NCBI RefSeq assembly: GCF_019656455.1 | Contig: NZ_BPMK01000014.1 | Span: 62,001 to 126,000 of the forward strand | Length of the DNA stretch: 64,000 nt | Reading direction: 5' to 3' | Source of the DNA: Noviherbaspirillum aridicola | Lineage (GTDB): Bacteria; Pseudomonadota; Gammaproteobacteria; Burkholderiales; Burkholderiaceae_D | Notes under the pieces: generated by a model | Database searches by the model: none | What the model was told of the DNA's origin: nothing | What the model saw: the letters and a program-made list of their open reading frames with translations, nothing else | Translations under genes and position numbers: made by a program | In this document: positions 12,067 through 20,490 of the stretch, in pieces | How positions within the stretch are numbered: position 1 is the first letter of the stretch | How the letters are laid out: every line of letters starts with the position of its first letter

Positions 12067-13847
12067 CGCTTGCCCAGCTTCTCACCGCCCTGCAGCTTGG
12101 TGAAGACCAGGAAATCGAATTCAAGTCCGCGGCCGGCGGATTGCCGAAGTCCCTTTGGTCGACGTTGTCCGCATATGCGAATACCGACAGTGGCTGGATC
12201 GTGCTTGGCGTAGCCGAGAAGCATGGTGCATTCGAGCTTGAACCGTTGCGTAACCATCAGTCCCTGCTCAAGACATTCTGGGATGAGCACAACAATCCAC
12301 AGAAGCTGAGCCAACCGGTCTGCCGCGACGAGGATGTAGCCGTCATAGAGATGGGGAGTTCGGCAGTAATTTGCATCCATGTGCCTCGTGCCTCACGCCA
12401 GCTACGTCCAGTCTTCATCAACGGCAACCCATTGACTGGCACGTATAAGCGCAACTACGAAGGCGATTACCGCTGCACCGAGGCGGAAGTAAAACGCATG
12501 CTGCGCGAAGCAGGCGATGAGCCGCTGGACGGGCAGATACTCGAAGGCTTCGATGCGGACGATCTTGACGCCGACACTCTCGCATCCTTTCGCAATCGCT
12601 TTGCGGCACGCGATCCAGATCATCCTTTCCTCGCCTTGAGCGATACTGCCTTCCTGGAAAGCCTGGGTGCCCGGCGGCGGGATCGCCTCCATAAAACCGA
12701 AGGGCTGACCCTTGCTGGCTTGCTCATGTTTGGCAAGGAGAGAAGTTTGCTCGATGCGCTCCCGAGCTATCAGCTGGATTATCAGGAAGTGCTGGCCGAC
12801 GATCCAGACATTCGTTGGACCTATCGGTTGACGCTAGACGGCAAATGGGCTCCGAACCTGTTCAACTTCTATTACCGGGTCTTTCCCCGCCTGACTGCAG
12901 GCATCGCCACTCCGTTCAAGCTGGGGCAGCATGCGACCCGAACGGCGGAAACGCATGTTCATGAGGCGCTGCGCGAAGCCCTGGTGAATACTCTGGTCCA
13001 TGCAGACCACCAGTTGCCGCAGGCGATCACAGTGATCAAGCGCCACGATGCTTTCGTCTTCCGCAATCCCGGTCTGCTGCGGGTGCCGCGCGAGCAGCTT
13101 TACCACGGGGGTGTGAGCGATCCGCGCAATCCCAACCTGATCAAGATGTTCCAGCTCCTGGGCCTGGGCGAACGCGCCGGTTCCGGGTTTCAGAAGATCC
13201 TTCGCGCTTGGCATGAGCAAAGCTGGCTGGTGCCGCTGGTCGCGGAAGACTCTCGGCTGGAAACCACCCGCGTCTCGCTGCCGGTCGTCAGCATGATTCC
13301 GGAGCATGTGGAAAAGGAGTTGCGATCACTGGTCGGCGGAGCTTACCCGCAACTCGACGAACTCAGCCGCATGATGCTTATCATGGCGCACCACTTCGGC
13401 GATATCAGCAACGAAGACGTGCAACAGCACCGGAAAGAGCATCCTCGCGATATCGGGATGCGACTGGCGCAACTGGTGACCTCGGGCTGGCTGAAGAAGG
13501 ATGGCGTAGGCCGGGGAACGCGCTACCGCTGGCCTTCAACCCCGGTTCCCGACCTTCTGAGGCCGGTCGCCACGGAAGTCACCACGGAAGTCACCACGGA
13601 AGTCACCACGGAAGTCACCACGGAAGTCACACCGGAAATCCGGCTCATCCGTGTGCTGCGGGGAACCATGGGCCGGCGTGAGTTGATGGACGCGTTGCAA
13701 CTCAGGAATGGCGAGCATTTCCGTCGCCATTATCTGCAGCCGGCCCTTGCCAGGGGCTGGCTTGAGATGACCCAGCCGGACAAGCCTAACAGCCGCTTTC
13801 AGAAGTACCGGCTGACCCAGCTTGGGATGAAAGCACTTCAAAAATAA
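12063..13847 (+). CDS. AlbA_2/Schlafen-type (divergent AAA-4) ATP-binding protein
   Basis: A 594-residue protein. The N-terminal AlbA_2/AAA-4 domain (about 12-130) contains EDQEIEFKSAAGGLPKSLW and ANTDSGWIVLGV. A middle HATPase-like region (about 295-390) has EALREALVNTLVHADH and GLGERAGSGFQKI. Winged-helix segments and an EVTT repeat (residues 505-524) follow. Such proteins are often encoded inside type I restriction loci and are described as putative regulators; their biochemical role is unsettled. It overlaps the hsdS remnant by ATGA and is apparently intact although hsdM/hsdR are gone. The codon and base usage look less GC-rich than in mnmE. Confidence 0.85.
   Translation: MTLAQLLTALQLGEDQEIEFKSAAGGLPKSLWSTLSAYANTDSGWIVLGVAEKHGAFELEPLRNHQSLLKTFWDEHNNPQKLSQPVCRDEDVAVIEMGSSAVICIHVPRASRQLRPVFINGNPLTGTYKRNYEGDYRCTEAEVKRMLREAGDEPLDGQILEGFDADDLDADTLASFRNRFAARDPDHPFLALSDTAFLESLGARRRDRLHKTEGLTLAGLLMFGKERSLLDALPSYQLDYQEVLADDPDIRWTYRLTLDGKWAPNLFNFYYRVFPRLTAGIATPFKLGQHATRTAETHVHEALREALVNTLVHADHQLPQAITVIKRHDAFVFRNPGLLRVPREQLYHGGVSDPRNPNLIKMFQLLGLGERAGSGFQKILRAWHEQSWLVPLVAEDSRLETTRVSLPVVSMIPEHVEKELRSLVGGAYPQLDELSRMMLIMAHHFGDISNEDVQQHRKEHPRDIGMRLAQLVTSGWLKKDGVGRGTRYRWPSTPVPDLLRPVATEVTTEVTTEVTTEVTTEVTPEIRLIRVLRGTMGRRELMDALQLRNGEHFRRHYLQPALARGWLEMTQPDKPNSRFQKYRLTQLGMKALQK
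13575..13634 (+). repeat. Five tandem copies of a 12-bp unit in the ATPase gene
   Basis: Unit GAAGTCACCACG repeated at 13575, 13587, 13599 and 13611, with a degenerate fifth copy at 13623. It encodes Glu-Val-Thr-Thr repeats in frame. The copy number can change by slippage without a frameshift. Confidence 0.9.
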
Positions 13848-13905
13848 GAATCAGCAACTATTAGGCGGCAATTCGTAGGCCCGCTTGGTTTCGTTCCGGC
13901 GAAAT

Positions 13906-14127
13906 CTACCTCGCCACATCCGCCAGCAAGCGGTGCGCCAGCGCCACCGCCTGCTCCAGCGCCTGTTCCGGGCTGTCGGACGGGGCTTCGACTTCGTGAC
14001 GGGTGTCTTCGCTGTCGGCGCCCAGTTCATGGCTCATCATGACCACGCCCTGGTAACGGCCGTCGGCCAGTTCCTGGATGTCGGCCTGGGCGATCCAATC
14101 CGCCTTCCTGTACTGCACTGCTGCCAT
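13906..14127 (-). CDS. Small conserved-type hypothetical protein
   Basis: A 73-residue acidic soluble protein, starting MAAVQYRKADWIAQ. The ATG at 14127 has GGAGG five bases upstream, which favours it over the in-frame ATG at 14139. There is no signal peptide or membrane helix. The composition (GRYQGVVMMSHELG, then an acidic and helical C-terminus) gives no clear family. It is convergent with the ATPase gene. Confidence 0.6.
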   Translation of the reverse strand: MAAVQYRKADWIAQADIQELADGRYQGVVMMSHELGADSEDTRHEVEAPSDSPEQALEQAVALAHRLLADVAR

Positions 14128-14204
14128 GGCTACCTCCATGATTTCGTTCGACGTAGGACTGCCGGGGGAGGAGCTTGTTCTGGACTGCCGTGATTTTAAT
14201 CAAA

Positions 14205-14231
14205 AGAAAAAAATCCCCTGGAATCAGGGGC
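14205..14231 (-). terminator. Rho-independent terminator after the CAP-domain gene
   Basis: CCCCTG-GAAT-CAGGGG (14215-14230). On the minus strand it is followed by a long T run (the A run at 14206-14213). It lies 70 bases past the stop of the CAP-domain lipoprotein gene. Confidence 0.85.
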
Positions 14232-14251
14232 TTGGGAAAACGACCCAGGGG

Positions 14252-14287
14252 TCGTCCACAGAATTATTCACAGGAAATGTGGAGTAA
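14252..14287. promoter_or_regulatory. Cluster of DnaA-box-like 9-mers
   Basis: TTATTCACA (14264-14272) fits the relaxed DnaA consensus TTATNCACA. It is flanked by TCGTCCACA (14252-14260) and, inverted, by TGTGGAGTAA (14278-14287). The cluster sits in a 160-base gap, 6.9 kb from dnaA. It may be an origin-associated or titration element, or chance. Confidence 0.35.
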
Positions 14288-14299
14288 TCCCCATCACTT

Positions 14300-15226
14300 C
14301 TAGCGGGTGGTGAACGTCCAGTTGCGGCTGACCTGGGTGCCGTCGACGGTACCGACGAACCGCACCTCGTAGGTGGTGTTCGCGGCAAGCGGCGCGAGCG
14401 GGACGATGGCCGCGGCGGAATTGGGCGTGTGGGTGTCGCCGGCGGCGCTGAGGCGCCGGACCTGGAGGTCGCTGCCGCCCTGCGGCCGGACCGCGAACTC
14501 CTGCACGGCGACGCTGGCGAGGATGTTGGCGTGGACGCTGATCGGGTAGCCGACTTCATTGCGGTCGGGGACCGGGTCGGGCGATTCATTGTCGCTCATG
14601 AAGTTGCGGTCGACGTCGCGCTGGCCGTTATACGGGTAGATGACCACGCCGCCGCTGGGCAGGCCGCCGTTGAGGCCGTTGACGGTGAAGTTGGTGGTGA
14701 AGTAGGTGTTGCCGCCGTTGACGGTGGCTGCACCGGCGCCGATTTCCTTGAACATCGGCTCGAAGATCACGAAACGATGGTAAATCGCGGCGATCAGGTC
14801 TTCCGCCGCCGACGCGCCGGAGGTGCTGGCGGTGGAGGAGATCACTTCGCCGTAGGCGTAACCCCCGGTCTGGGTGAAATTGTAGCCGGCAGCCCTGAGC
14901 CGCTGGTCCAGTTCGACGCCGGTGAAACCGGGACGGCCTTCGATCTGCTCGTGCGTGATCGTGTTGTTGAGGCCCTGGTAGTCGGAATGGCCTTGCGCCG
15001 CACGATCCACCACCGCGTTGCGGGACAGGCGCTGCAGGCCGATCTGCTCGCGGCGGACATTGAACTGCTCGATGCCTTCGGTGGCGGTATTGCTGGCCGT
15101 CGCGACGGAGGCCGAGGAGGCGGAACGGTTGGAGGAATCGCCGTCACCGCCGCCGCCGCCGCCGCAGGCGGCAAGGATGAGGGCGGCAAGCAGCGCGGGA
15201 AGGGTGGTGCGCGGGAATCTACCCAT
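14300..15226 (-). CDS. CAP-domain (SCP/PR1-like) lipoprotein
   Basis: Envelope protein of 308 residues. The lipoprotein signal is TTLPALLAALILAAC with the modified cysteine at residue 21, followed by a Gly/Ser-rich linker. A CAP/SCP-like domain lies at about 50-190 (AAQGHSDYQGLNNTITHEQ, then AAGY and VIFEPMFKEIGAG), as in secreted bacterial CAP proteins. The C-terminal 100 residues resemble a bacterial Ig-like fold ending VDGTQVSRNWTFTTR. The ATG at 15226 has GAGG upstream. The function of bacterial CAP proteins is mostly unknown. Confidence 0.8.
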   Translation of the reverse strand: MGRFPRTTLPALLAALILAACGGGGGGDGDSSNRSASSASVATASNTATEGIEQFNVRREQIGLQRLSRNAVVDRAAQGHSDYQGLNNTITHEQIEGRPGFTGVELDQRLRAAGYNFTQTGGYAYGEVISSTASTSGASAAEDLIAAIYHRFVIFEPMFKEIGAGAATVNGGNTYFTTNFTVNGLNGGLPSGGVVIYPYNGQRDVDRNFMSDNESPDPVPDRNEVGYPISVHANILASVAVQEFAVRPQGGSDLQVRRLSAAGDTHTPNSAAAIVPLAPLAANTTYEVRFVGTVDGTQVSRNWTFTTR

Positions 15227-15456
15227 GTAATGACCTCAGGAGCAAGAATGCGTCCGGGAACGCAAAGGGAAGCGAAAGTGCCGGTTAGACGGAGCGCGGC
15301 AGGACTGGTTGCACCGTAACAAGAAAAAATTGCAGGCGATTTGACATTGCCGAAACGGCGGCCGGCTTGTCGTCCTGTGGCAACGTCGACGGAACCGGCG
15401 CCGTGCCGCGGTTCACTCACGTAAGTTAGTGACGGAATGGCGGGCGGGAGGCGCGC

Positions 15457-15660
15457 ATGGGCGAGTATGTGATTCTGGCTTTGGCGGGGTTGGTGACGGT
15501 CGGCTTGCTTGCCAGGACCGTGAGACGGCGGGTCTCGGGGATGGGCGCGACCGCGGCCCGGCCGGTGCCGCAGGTCGAGCGCGGCGTGCGCTTTACCGCG
15601 CGGGGCAAGGTGCTGCGCACGACAGGCCGCCGCTCGCTGCGGTACTGGCGCCGCAGCTAG
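15457..15660 (+). CDS. Small basic single-pass membrane protein
   Basis: A 67-residue product with one N-terminal membrane helix (YVILALAGLVTVGLLA) followed by a strongly Arg-rich cytoplasmic tail. The start has GGGAGG five bases upstream, which supports translation. No family is recognised. It stands alone between the CAP lipoprotein (divergent) and the Rrf2-like gene (convergent). Confidence 0.55.
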   Translation: MGEYVILALAGLVTVGLLARTVRRRVSGMGATAARPVPQVERGVRFTARGKVLRTTGRRSLRYWRRS

Positions 15661-15670
15661 GCGAAGGTGC

Positions 15671-16195
15671 TCAGGAAAAGGACAGCTTGCCTGACCAGGT
15701 GGCGCCCCGGTCGTCGGGACGGCGCGCCGGAAACATGCCGGACGCGGCGACCTTCAGGCGGTCGAGCGAGAACTGGCGCAGGTGCTGGAACACGCTCTGG
15801 TTGATGCTGATCGCCGCCTGCATCACGAGCAGGTCGACTTCACGGCGGGCGCCGCTGTCCTGCGCCGCCTCCTCGCTCTCGGCGCGGGGTCGGGTACGGC
15901 CGCGCGCGGCCTGCTCGTTGACCACGAAACGGAAGGCATCCTCCAGCGTGACGGAGCTGGCGTCGCCGGCGAGGCGCCAGGCGTTGCCGCGTTCGCCGGC
16001 CAGCAGCTGCCCGCGGCACAGCGCGTTGCACAGGCGGACCAGCTCCTTTTCGGGCCGGCCGGTCTGCCGCGCGAGCTGTTCGATGCCGACCGCACGCGGC
16101 GCGCGCGAGACGAAGGCGCCGAGCACTTCGGTGACGAGGCACAGCCGCTCATACATGCTGCTGCTGCCGAAAATGATGGGATCGGTGTTGTTCAT
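15671..16195 (-). CDS. Rrf2-like winged-helix protein
   Basis: A 174-residue protein. Residues 15-90 resemble an Rrf2/IclR-type winged helix: YERLCLVTEVLGAFV, then GIEQLARQTGRPEKELVRLC and a short wing, then SVTLEDAFRFVV. No Fe-S cysteine cluster of the IscR/NsrR type is seen. The C-terminal part is helical and of unknown role. Its start overlaps the stop of the cache-CheW gene (ATGA), so the two are probably co-translated. It may regulate the unit. Confidence 0.65.
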   Translation of the reverse strand: MNNTDPIIFGSSSMYERLCLVTEVLGAFVSRAPRAVGIEQLARQTGRPEKELVRLCNALCRGQLLAGERGNAWRLAGDASSVTLEDAFRFVVNEQAARGRTRPRAESEEAAQDSGARREVDLLVMQAAISINQSVFQHLRQFSLDRLKVAASGMFPARRPDDRGATWSGKLSFS

Positions 16196-18792
16196 GCTGC
16201 TTTCTCCATGGGTATGGGGTCATACCGGTCGCCGGTCAGGCGCTTGACCTCGGTAAGGTTCAGAACGGTCGGCAGCGTCGGATCGCGCAGGCAGGCAAAC
16301 AGCTGCGCGACGTCGAGCGCCTGGACCAGGGTGTGGCCGTGGTTGGCCTGGATGACCTGCTTGACCAGCAGGCCGTCCGCATTGCTTGCGAAGGGCGTGG
16401 GTGCGATCTGCTCGGGCTGGAATTCCGGCACCGCGTGCAGGTCGTCGACCAGCACGCCGATCTCGTGGCCGTCGTGCCGCATCACGATGACCTGGCTGCC
16501 GCCGTCGATACGCGCCGGGCTGCCGCGCATCATGTGATGCAGGTCGAAGACCCAGACGAAGTCGCGGCTGCCACTCTCGCGCTGCAGCCCGATGACGCCG
16601 ATGCGTTCGCTGCGGCCGCCCATCGAAACCGTCGACACCTCGCTGGCGGGCAGGGCTTCGACCACGCTGGCGGCGGGGACGGCGAACAGCATGCCGTCGA
16701 CGAAGAAGGTGGCGTATTCGATGCCGCCGGTGTTGACCCCGGACTGCAGCAGCGCATCTTCGCGCCGCGCGACGCCGTGCTCGCGCACTTCGCCGAACAG
16801 GTCGAACACGACCGCGATGACGTCGTCGCGATAGCCGTCGCTGACCTTGAATTCCCGGTAGCCGCTGGAGACGGTGCAGCCCATGATGGCGTAATGGCCG
16901 TCATGCAGGACGATGCGGGACTCGCTGCTGCCGTTGGGCAGGGCAAGCAGCGCGGGGTCGATGTCGAGGCGGCTGCCGGCCGGGCGGCCCGGATCTGTGC
17001 TGGCGATCACGCGGCCGCCGCGATCGATGAAGAATCCGATCATGCCCGGCTTGTCGGCGAGCGCGCCGCGCAGCATGGCGGCGAATTCCGGGCCGGAGTC
17101 GAACACGATGCCGATGCCTCCGACCACGCTGGCATCATCGCCCGGCGCTCGGATGGCCGCGTGGTAGATGTAGGTCGGCCGCCCGCCGTATAGCGGGCTC
17201 GCGCGGAACGGACTGACATGGTAGTCCTGCTCGCTGCGCAGCGCGCGCACCGCGGACAGCGTGTCGTCGTCGATGCGGGTGCCGGCGACCGGGATGCCGC
17301 CTTCCTGCCCATTCGTGCTGGCGACGATGCGGCCCTCGGCGTCGTAGACGAAGATGCGGGTGTAGACGGTGTACAGGCGGTTGATGTAGTCGAGGATGGC
17401 GGTCAGGCGGGAGGCGGCCTCGTCGCCGACTTCGCCGGCCGCCAGCGCGTGGCGCAGCTCCGGGGTGAGAGCCCACCAGCGGCAGTCGTCGGAGCGCTCG
17501 TACAGGTTGCGGTCGAGCAGATCGACCAGCAGGTGCGACACGAACTCCGAGTCGCGCAGGCTGGATGCGAGCACCGTCTCGTACAGGTCGCGGATCGACT
17601 GCGAGAACAGTTCGTCGCTGCGCATGCCGGTCTCGCTGATCTGGTCGAGGATGGTCTTGAGCTTCATCAGCTCGCCGCGCTGGCCGGCGGTCATCACCTG
17701 GCCGTTCCAGACCACGCGGCGGATGGTGTCGGCGGCGGTCATGATCTCGAACAGCGGCGGGCAGAAGGAGCGCGCGTGCGACAGCAGGCCGTCGGCGATG
17801 CCCGCGTCCAGCGTCGACAGCGCGCTCGTGGCGCTGCCATGGAAAGCGACGTCGACGGGGATCATCACCTGTCCCTGCCAGCCGGGCGGCCCCATGTAGC
17901 CCTGATAGCCGGCGGCGGGATAGGTGCGCACCAGGTATTCGCGGCCGCCGTAGACCATCAGCCGCGCCGACTGGTTGCGGTTGACGGGCACGGTGGCGCC
18001 GACCGGAATCCACAATTCGTCGGCGCTCGCGATCACCCGGTTGTCGCCGTCGAGCAGCAGCATGTTGGAGCGCTCTTCGGCGTCGCGGTGGGCGCGGAAG
18101 ATGCCGGCCATCTCTTCCTCGAAGTGGAAGCACAGGCAGAGCACGCCGACGGGCGCGCCGGTATCGGGGTGCAGCATGCGGCGTGAATACACCAGTGCCT
18201 GCTTTTTCAGCGGCCGCAGGTCGGTCGCGCGGAAGGTTTCGACATAGCCATCGCTGGCGAGCGTCTCGGCGATCAGCGGATCGGTGCTGCCTTCGAGCGG
18301 GCTGGCCTCGTCGATCTGGACCAGCACGTTGCCGCGGGTGTCGAGCAGGATGATTTCATCGTAGACGGTGTACTTGCTGCGGTAGGCGCGCAGCCGCAGG
18401 CGGATGGCATCGGCGTCGTCCTGCAGGCCGGCGACGAAGGCGCAGAGTTCGCGGTCGGTGGCGAGGAAGCCGACGTCGGCCGTGCGTTCATACAGATTGC
18501 GCACCACGATGTCGATCACATACTGGGCCTTGGTGCCGATCTCGTCGAGCACGTTGCCCACCTTTTCGCGGACCAGGCTGGTCACCAGCTCCTGCTCGAG
18601 CCGGTTGAAGCCGGCGCGCGTGGCGGCCATGGTGGGCAGGATGGAGCGGGCCTCGACCGGACAGTTCATCTTGGCCGAGGCTTCGATCATGCGCCACATG
18701 GTGTTCAGTTCGCGCAGCGACTGCTCGCAGCGCACGACGTCTCTCATGTACGGAAGGAAGGTGTCTATCGGCAGCGGGTCGGCATCGTTCAT
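16192..18792 (-). CDS. Double-cache CheW-domain signalling protein without membrane helices
   Basis: An 866-residue product. A helical N-terminus is followed by two related cache-like modules, each opening with RNLYER (residues 98-103 and 428-433) and containing YTVYDEI / YTVYTRI strands. A CheW domain covers about 691-835 (EYATFFVDGMLFAVPA, IGVIGLQ, VWVFDLHHM, VLVDDLHAVPEF). No methyl-accepting signalling domain, HAMP or transmembrane helix is visible, so it is probably cytoplasmic and couples ligand sensing to a CheA-type complex encoded elsewhere. The ATG at 18792 has GAGGA upstream; an in-frame extension to 19002 would add 70 residues of poor quality. It is first gene of a pair with the Rrf2-like protein. 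Confidence 0.8.
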   Translation of the reverse strand: MNDADPLPIDTFLPYMRDVVRCEQSLRELNTMWRMIEASAKMNCPVEARSILPTMAATRAGFNRLEQELVTSLVREKVGNVLDEIGTKAQYVIDIVVRNLYERTADVGFLATDRELCAFVAGLQDDADAIRLRLRAYRSKYTVYDEIILLDTRGNVLVQIDEASPLEGSTDPLIAETLASDGYVETFRATDLRPLKKQALVYSRRMLHPDTGAPVGVLCLCFHFEEEMAGIFRAHRDAEERSNMLLLDGDNRVIASADELWIPVGATVPVNRNQSARLMVYGGREYLVRTYPAAGYQGYMGPPGWQGQVMIPVDVAFHGSATSALSTLDAGIADGLLSHARSFCPPLFEIMTAADTIRRVVWNGQVMTAGQRGELMKLKTILDQISETGMRSDELFSQSIRDLYETVLASSLRDSEFVSHLLVDLLDRNLYERSDDCRWWALTPELRHALAAGEVGDEAASRLTAILDYINRLYTVYTRIFVYDAEGRIVASTNGQEGGIPVAGTRIDDDTLSAVRALRSEQDYHVSPFRASPLYGGRPTYIYHAAIRAPGDDASVVGGIGIVFDSGPEFAAMLRGALADKPGMIGFFIDRGGRVIASTDPGRPAGSRLDIDPALLALPNGSSESRIVLHDGHYAIMGCTVSSGYREFKVSDGYRDDVIAVVFDLFGEVREHGVARREDALLQSGVNTGGIEYATFFVDGMLFAVPAASVVEALPASEVSTVSMGGRSERIGVIGLQRESGSRDFVWVFDLHHMMRGSPARIDGGSQVIVMRHDGHEIGVLVDDLHAVPEFQPEQIAPTPFASNADGLLVKQVIQANHGHTLVQALDVAQLFACLRDPTLPTVLNLTEVKRLTGDRYDPIPMEKAA

Positions 18793-19108
18793 CGCGGGTC
18801 CTCGGCAATGGGTGCGCACGGTTTTCGGGGTCGGGGAGCTTCGTGCGCCAATGCAATATTGCAATTTGCAGGCCAGGGAATTTCCGCGTGATTTGCCTCT
18901 CAAACACGCTTTTGCCGCGCCATGGCGGCCCGGGCGCAGATGCCCGGCGGGGCGCGCACTGCCAAGGTGCGCGACAGCCGGCACGCCGGTTTTTCCATGC
19001 ATGATGTTGGTGCACCGCCCCGGTCGGACGGCGCCGGATTTTTTTGCGCGGCGCGCGCGCCGATTCCCTCACTCCCGTTACACTAGGCTCGATCACGCAG
19101 GCACACGT
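18793..19108. promoter_or_regulatory. Divergent regulatory region with a 12-bp palindrome
   Basis: A 316-base gap between the cache-CheW gene and the divergent hypothetical gene. It contains the perfect palindrome TGCAATATTGCA (18852-18863), 60 bases before the cache-CheW start, followed by ATTTGCA. This is a plausible operator, possibly for the co-encoded Rrf2-like protein (inference). The rest is very GC-rich with several short dyads and no gene that I can support. Confidence 0.5.
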
Positions 19109-19870
19109 ATGAAACCAGTTGCTCCAGGCACCGTCATCTTCCACCGTCACCGCGGCTATGGCGTCATCACCTCGGTCAATCTTCTGACCGGCTGGGTGTC
19201 CGCCCGCTTCGGCGACGAGGTGCGCACGCTCGATCTCAACCTCTCGCACGACGACCTCCAGCATGCGGACGGCGAACCGATCCGCTTCCGGCGCGAGGCG
19301 CCCGACCGCATGCCGCACGCGCGGCTCATGGCCATGGTGCGCGAACTGCATCGCGCGGGCTACGAGCGGCTCTACCTGTACTGCTGGCCAAAGCCGTCCG
19401 GCCTGCACTGGCGCTGGCACCTGTTCACCGGGCAGCGCAACTGGCTGGAGCGGCCGTGGCGCGAAGGCTGGTACGGCTCGGGCGCGGACTACAACTTCAA
19501 CCCGGTGCTCGGCTGGGGCGACCAGCCGGGGGCCAGCACCGAAGACCTGGTGCATTGCTTCGCGCGCTTCGATCCGCAGGGCCTGGCGCAGGCGCTGCGG
19601 CGCGACGAGGACCACAGCGCATGGTTCGAGCAGGTGTGTGAAGCGCTGCTGCCGAATTACGCCTATACGCTGGGATGGGACTTGCGCGACGGGCCGGTGC
19701 CGGAGCACCTGCCGGTGATCCCGGTGCGGCGCGGGGTACCGGCCTATGCCGGTCCCGCCTTGCCCTGGCCGCCCGGCTGGAAGCGCATCGGCGGCCATCT
19801 GCATGTGCAGGGCAGGCGCAGCATGCTCACCGCGCTGCCGCCGCTGCCGATCGAGAGGGGCGTCAGCTAG
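19109..19870 (+). CDS. Hypothetical protein with an SH3-like N-terminus
   Basis: A 253-residue soluble protein, starting MKPVAPGTVIFHRHRGYGVI. The first 60 residues have the short beta-strand pattern of SH3-like or KOW/CarD-like folds (GVITSVNLLTGWVSARFGDE). The remainder is rich in Trp, Tyr and Arg (for example GLHWRWHLFTGQRNWLERPW). No catalytic motif and no signal peptide are seen. The family is not recognised. The 3' end overlaps the convergent MOSC gene by four bases. Confidence 0.65.
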   Translation: MKPVAPGTVIFHRHRGYGVITSVNLLTGWVSARFGDEVRTLDLNLSHDDLQHADGEPIRFRREAPDRMPHARLMAMVRELHRAGYERLYLYCWPKPSGLHWRWHLFTGQRNWLERPWREGWYGSGADYNFNPVLGWGDQPGASTEDLVHCFARFDPQGLAQALRRDEDHSAWFEQVCEALLPNYAYTLGWDLRDGPVPEHLPVIPVRRGVPAYAGPALPWPPGWKRIGGHLHVQGRRSMLTALPPLPIERGVS

Positions 19871-20457
19871 AACAGCTCGTTCTGCCGTCCGCGCCAGCGG
19901 CGCTGATTGACCTGCGCGAGCGCGGTCTGGCGCGGCCCCGGCTCCAGCGTCAGGCTGTCGCCGGCGCACAGGCTGCCGGTCTCCAGCACCCGCAGATAGA
20001 AGCCGGTGTGGCCCGACTGCAGCATCAGCTTCACCGCGTGCGCGAAACCCATCTTCGCGGCGAACTTGAAGCAGGGCTGGCGCGGCTCGGTCACCTCCAT
20101 CAGCACGGCACCGGCGCGCAGCCGGTCGCCGATCCAGACATCCTCCTCCAGCAGACCTTCCAGCGTCAGGTTCTCGCCCATGGCGCCGGGCGCGAGCGGC
20201 TCATCCCGCTTCAGCACCGACAGCCGGTGCTGGCGCCAGAACGCATAGTGCTCCGACGGATAGGCATAGACGGCCTTGGACAGGCCGCCGTGCACGGTGA
20301 GATCGGCCTGCTCGTCGCCGTCCAGGCCGAGCCGTCCGACCTGCACCGGTCCGTCGACGGACTGCTTGTGGATGCCGGTGATGATGCGGCGCGTGCGCTC
20401 GGACTGCTGTACGAAGAGTTCGCCGATGCCGGCGCGGTTGACGCTCTTGATTCTCAT
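19867..20457 (-). CDS. MOSC domain protein (YiiM-like)
   Basis: A 196-residue MOSC protein related to the C-terminus of molybdenum cofactor sulfurases; YiiM-type members handle pterin-linked Mo and reduce N-hydroxylated bases. Seen here are LGLDGDEQADLTVHGGLSKAVYAYPSEHY, which holds the GDxxxDxxxHGG core, and later GENLTLEGLLEEDVWIGDRL. The MOSC cysteine is present in RQPCFKFAAKMG. It is downstream of the dehydrogenase gene on the same strand with 33 bases between. Confidence 0.88.
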   Translation of the reverse strand: MRIKSVNRAGIGELFVQQSERTRRIITGIHKQSVDGPVQVGRLGLDGDEQADLTVHGGLSKAVYAYPSEHYAFWRQHRLSVLKRDEPLAPGAMGENLTLEGLLEEDVWIGDRLRAGAVLMEVTEPRQPCFKFAAKMGFAHAVKLMLQSGHTGFYLRVLETGSLCAGDSLTLEPGPRQTALAQVNQRRWRGRQNELF

Positions 20458-20490
20458 GTATGTCGTCGGTCGATGGGGCGGCGCCGCGCT

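Noticed and set aside
13575-13634. Tandem repeat considered as a CRISPR array
   Set aside because: 12-bp units without spacers, in frame inside a coding gene.
16192-18792. The cache-CheW protein considered as an ordinary methyl-accepting chemotaxis protein
   Set aside because: The highly conserved signalling hairpin motif of MCPs is absent, and no transmembrane helices are seen.
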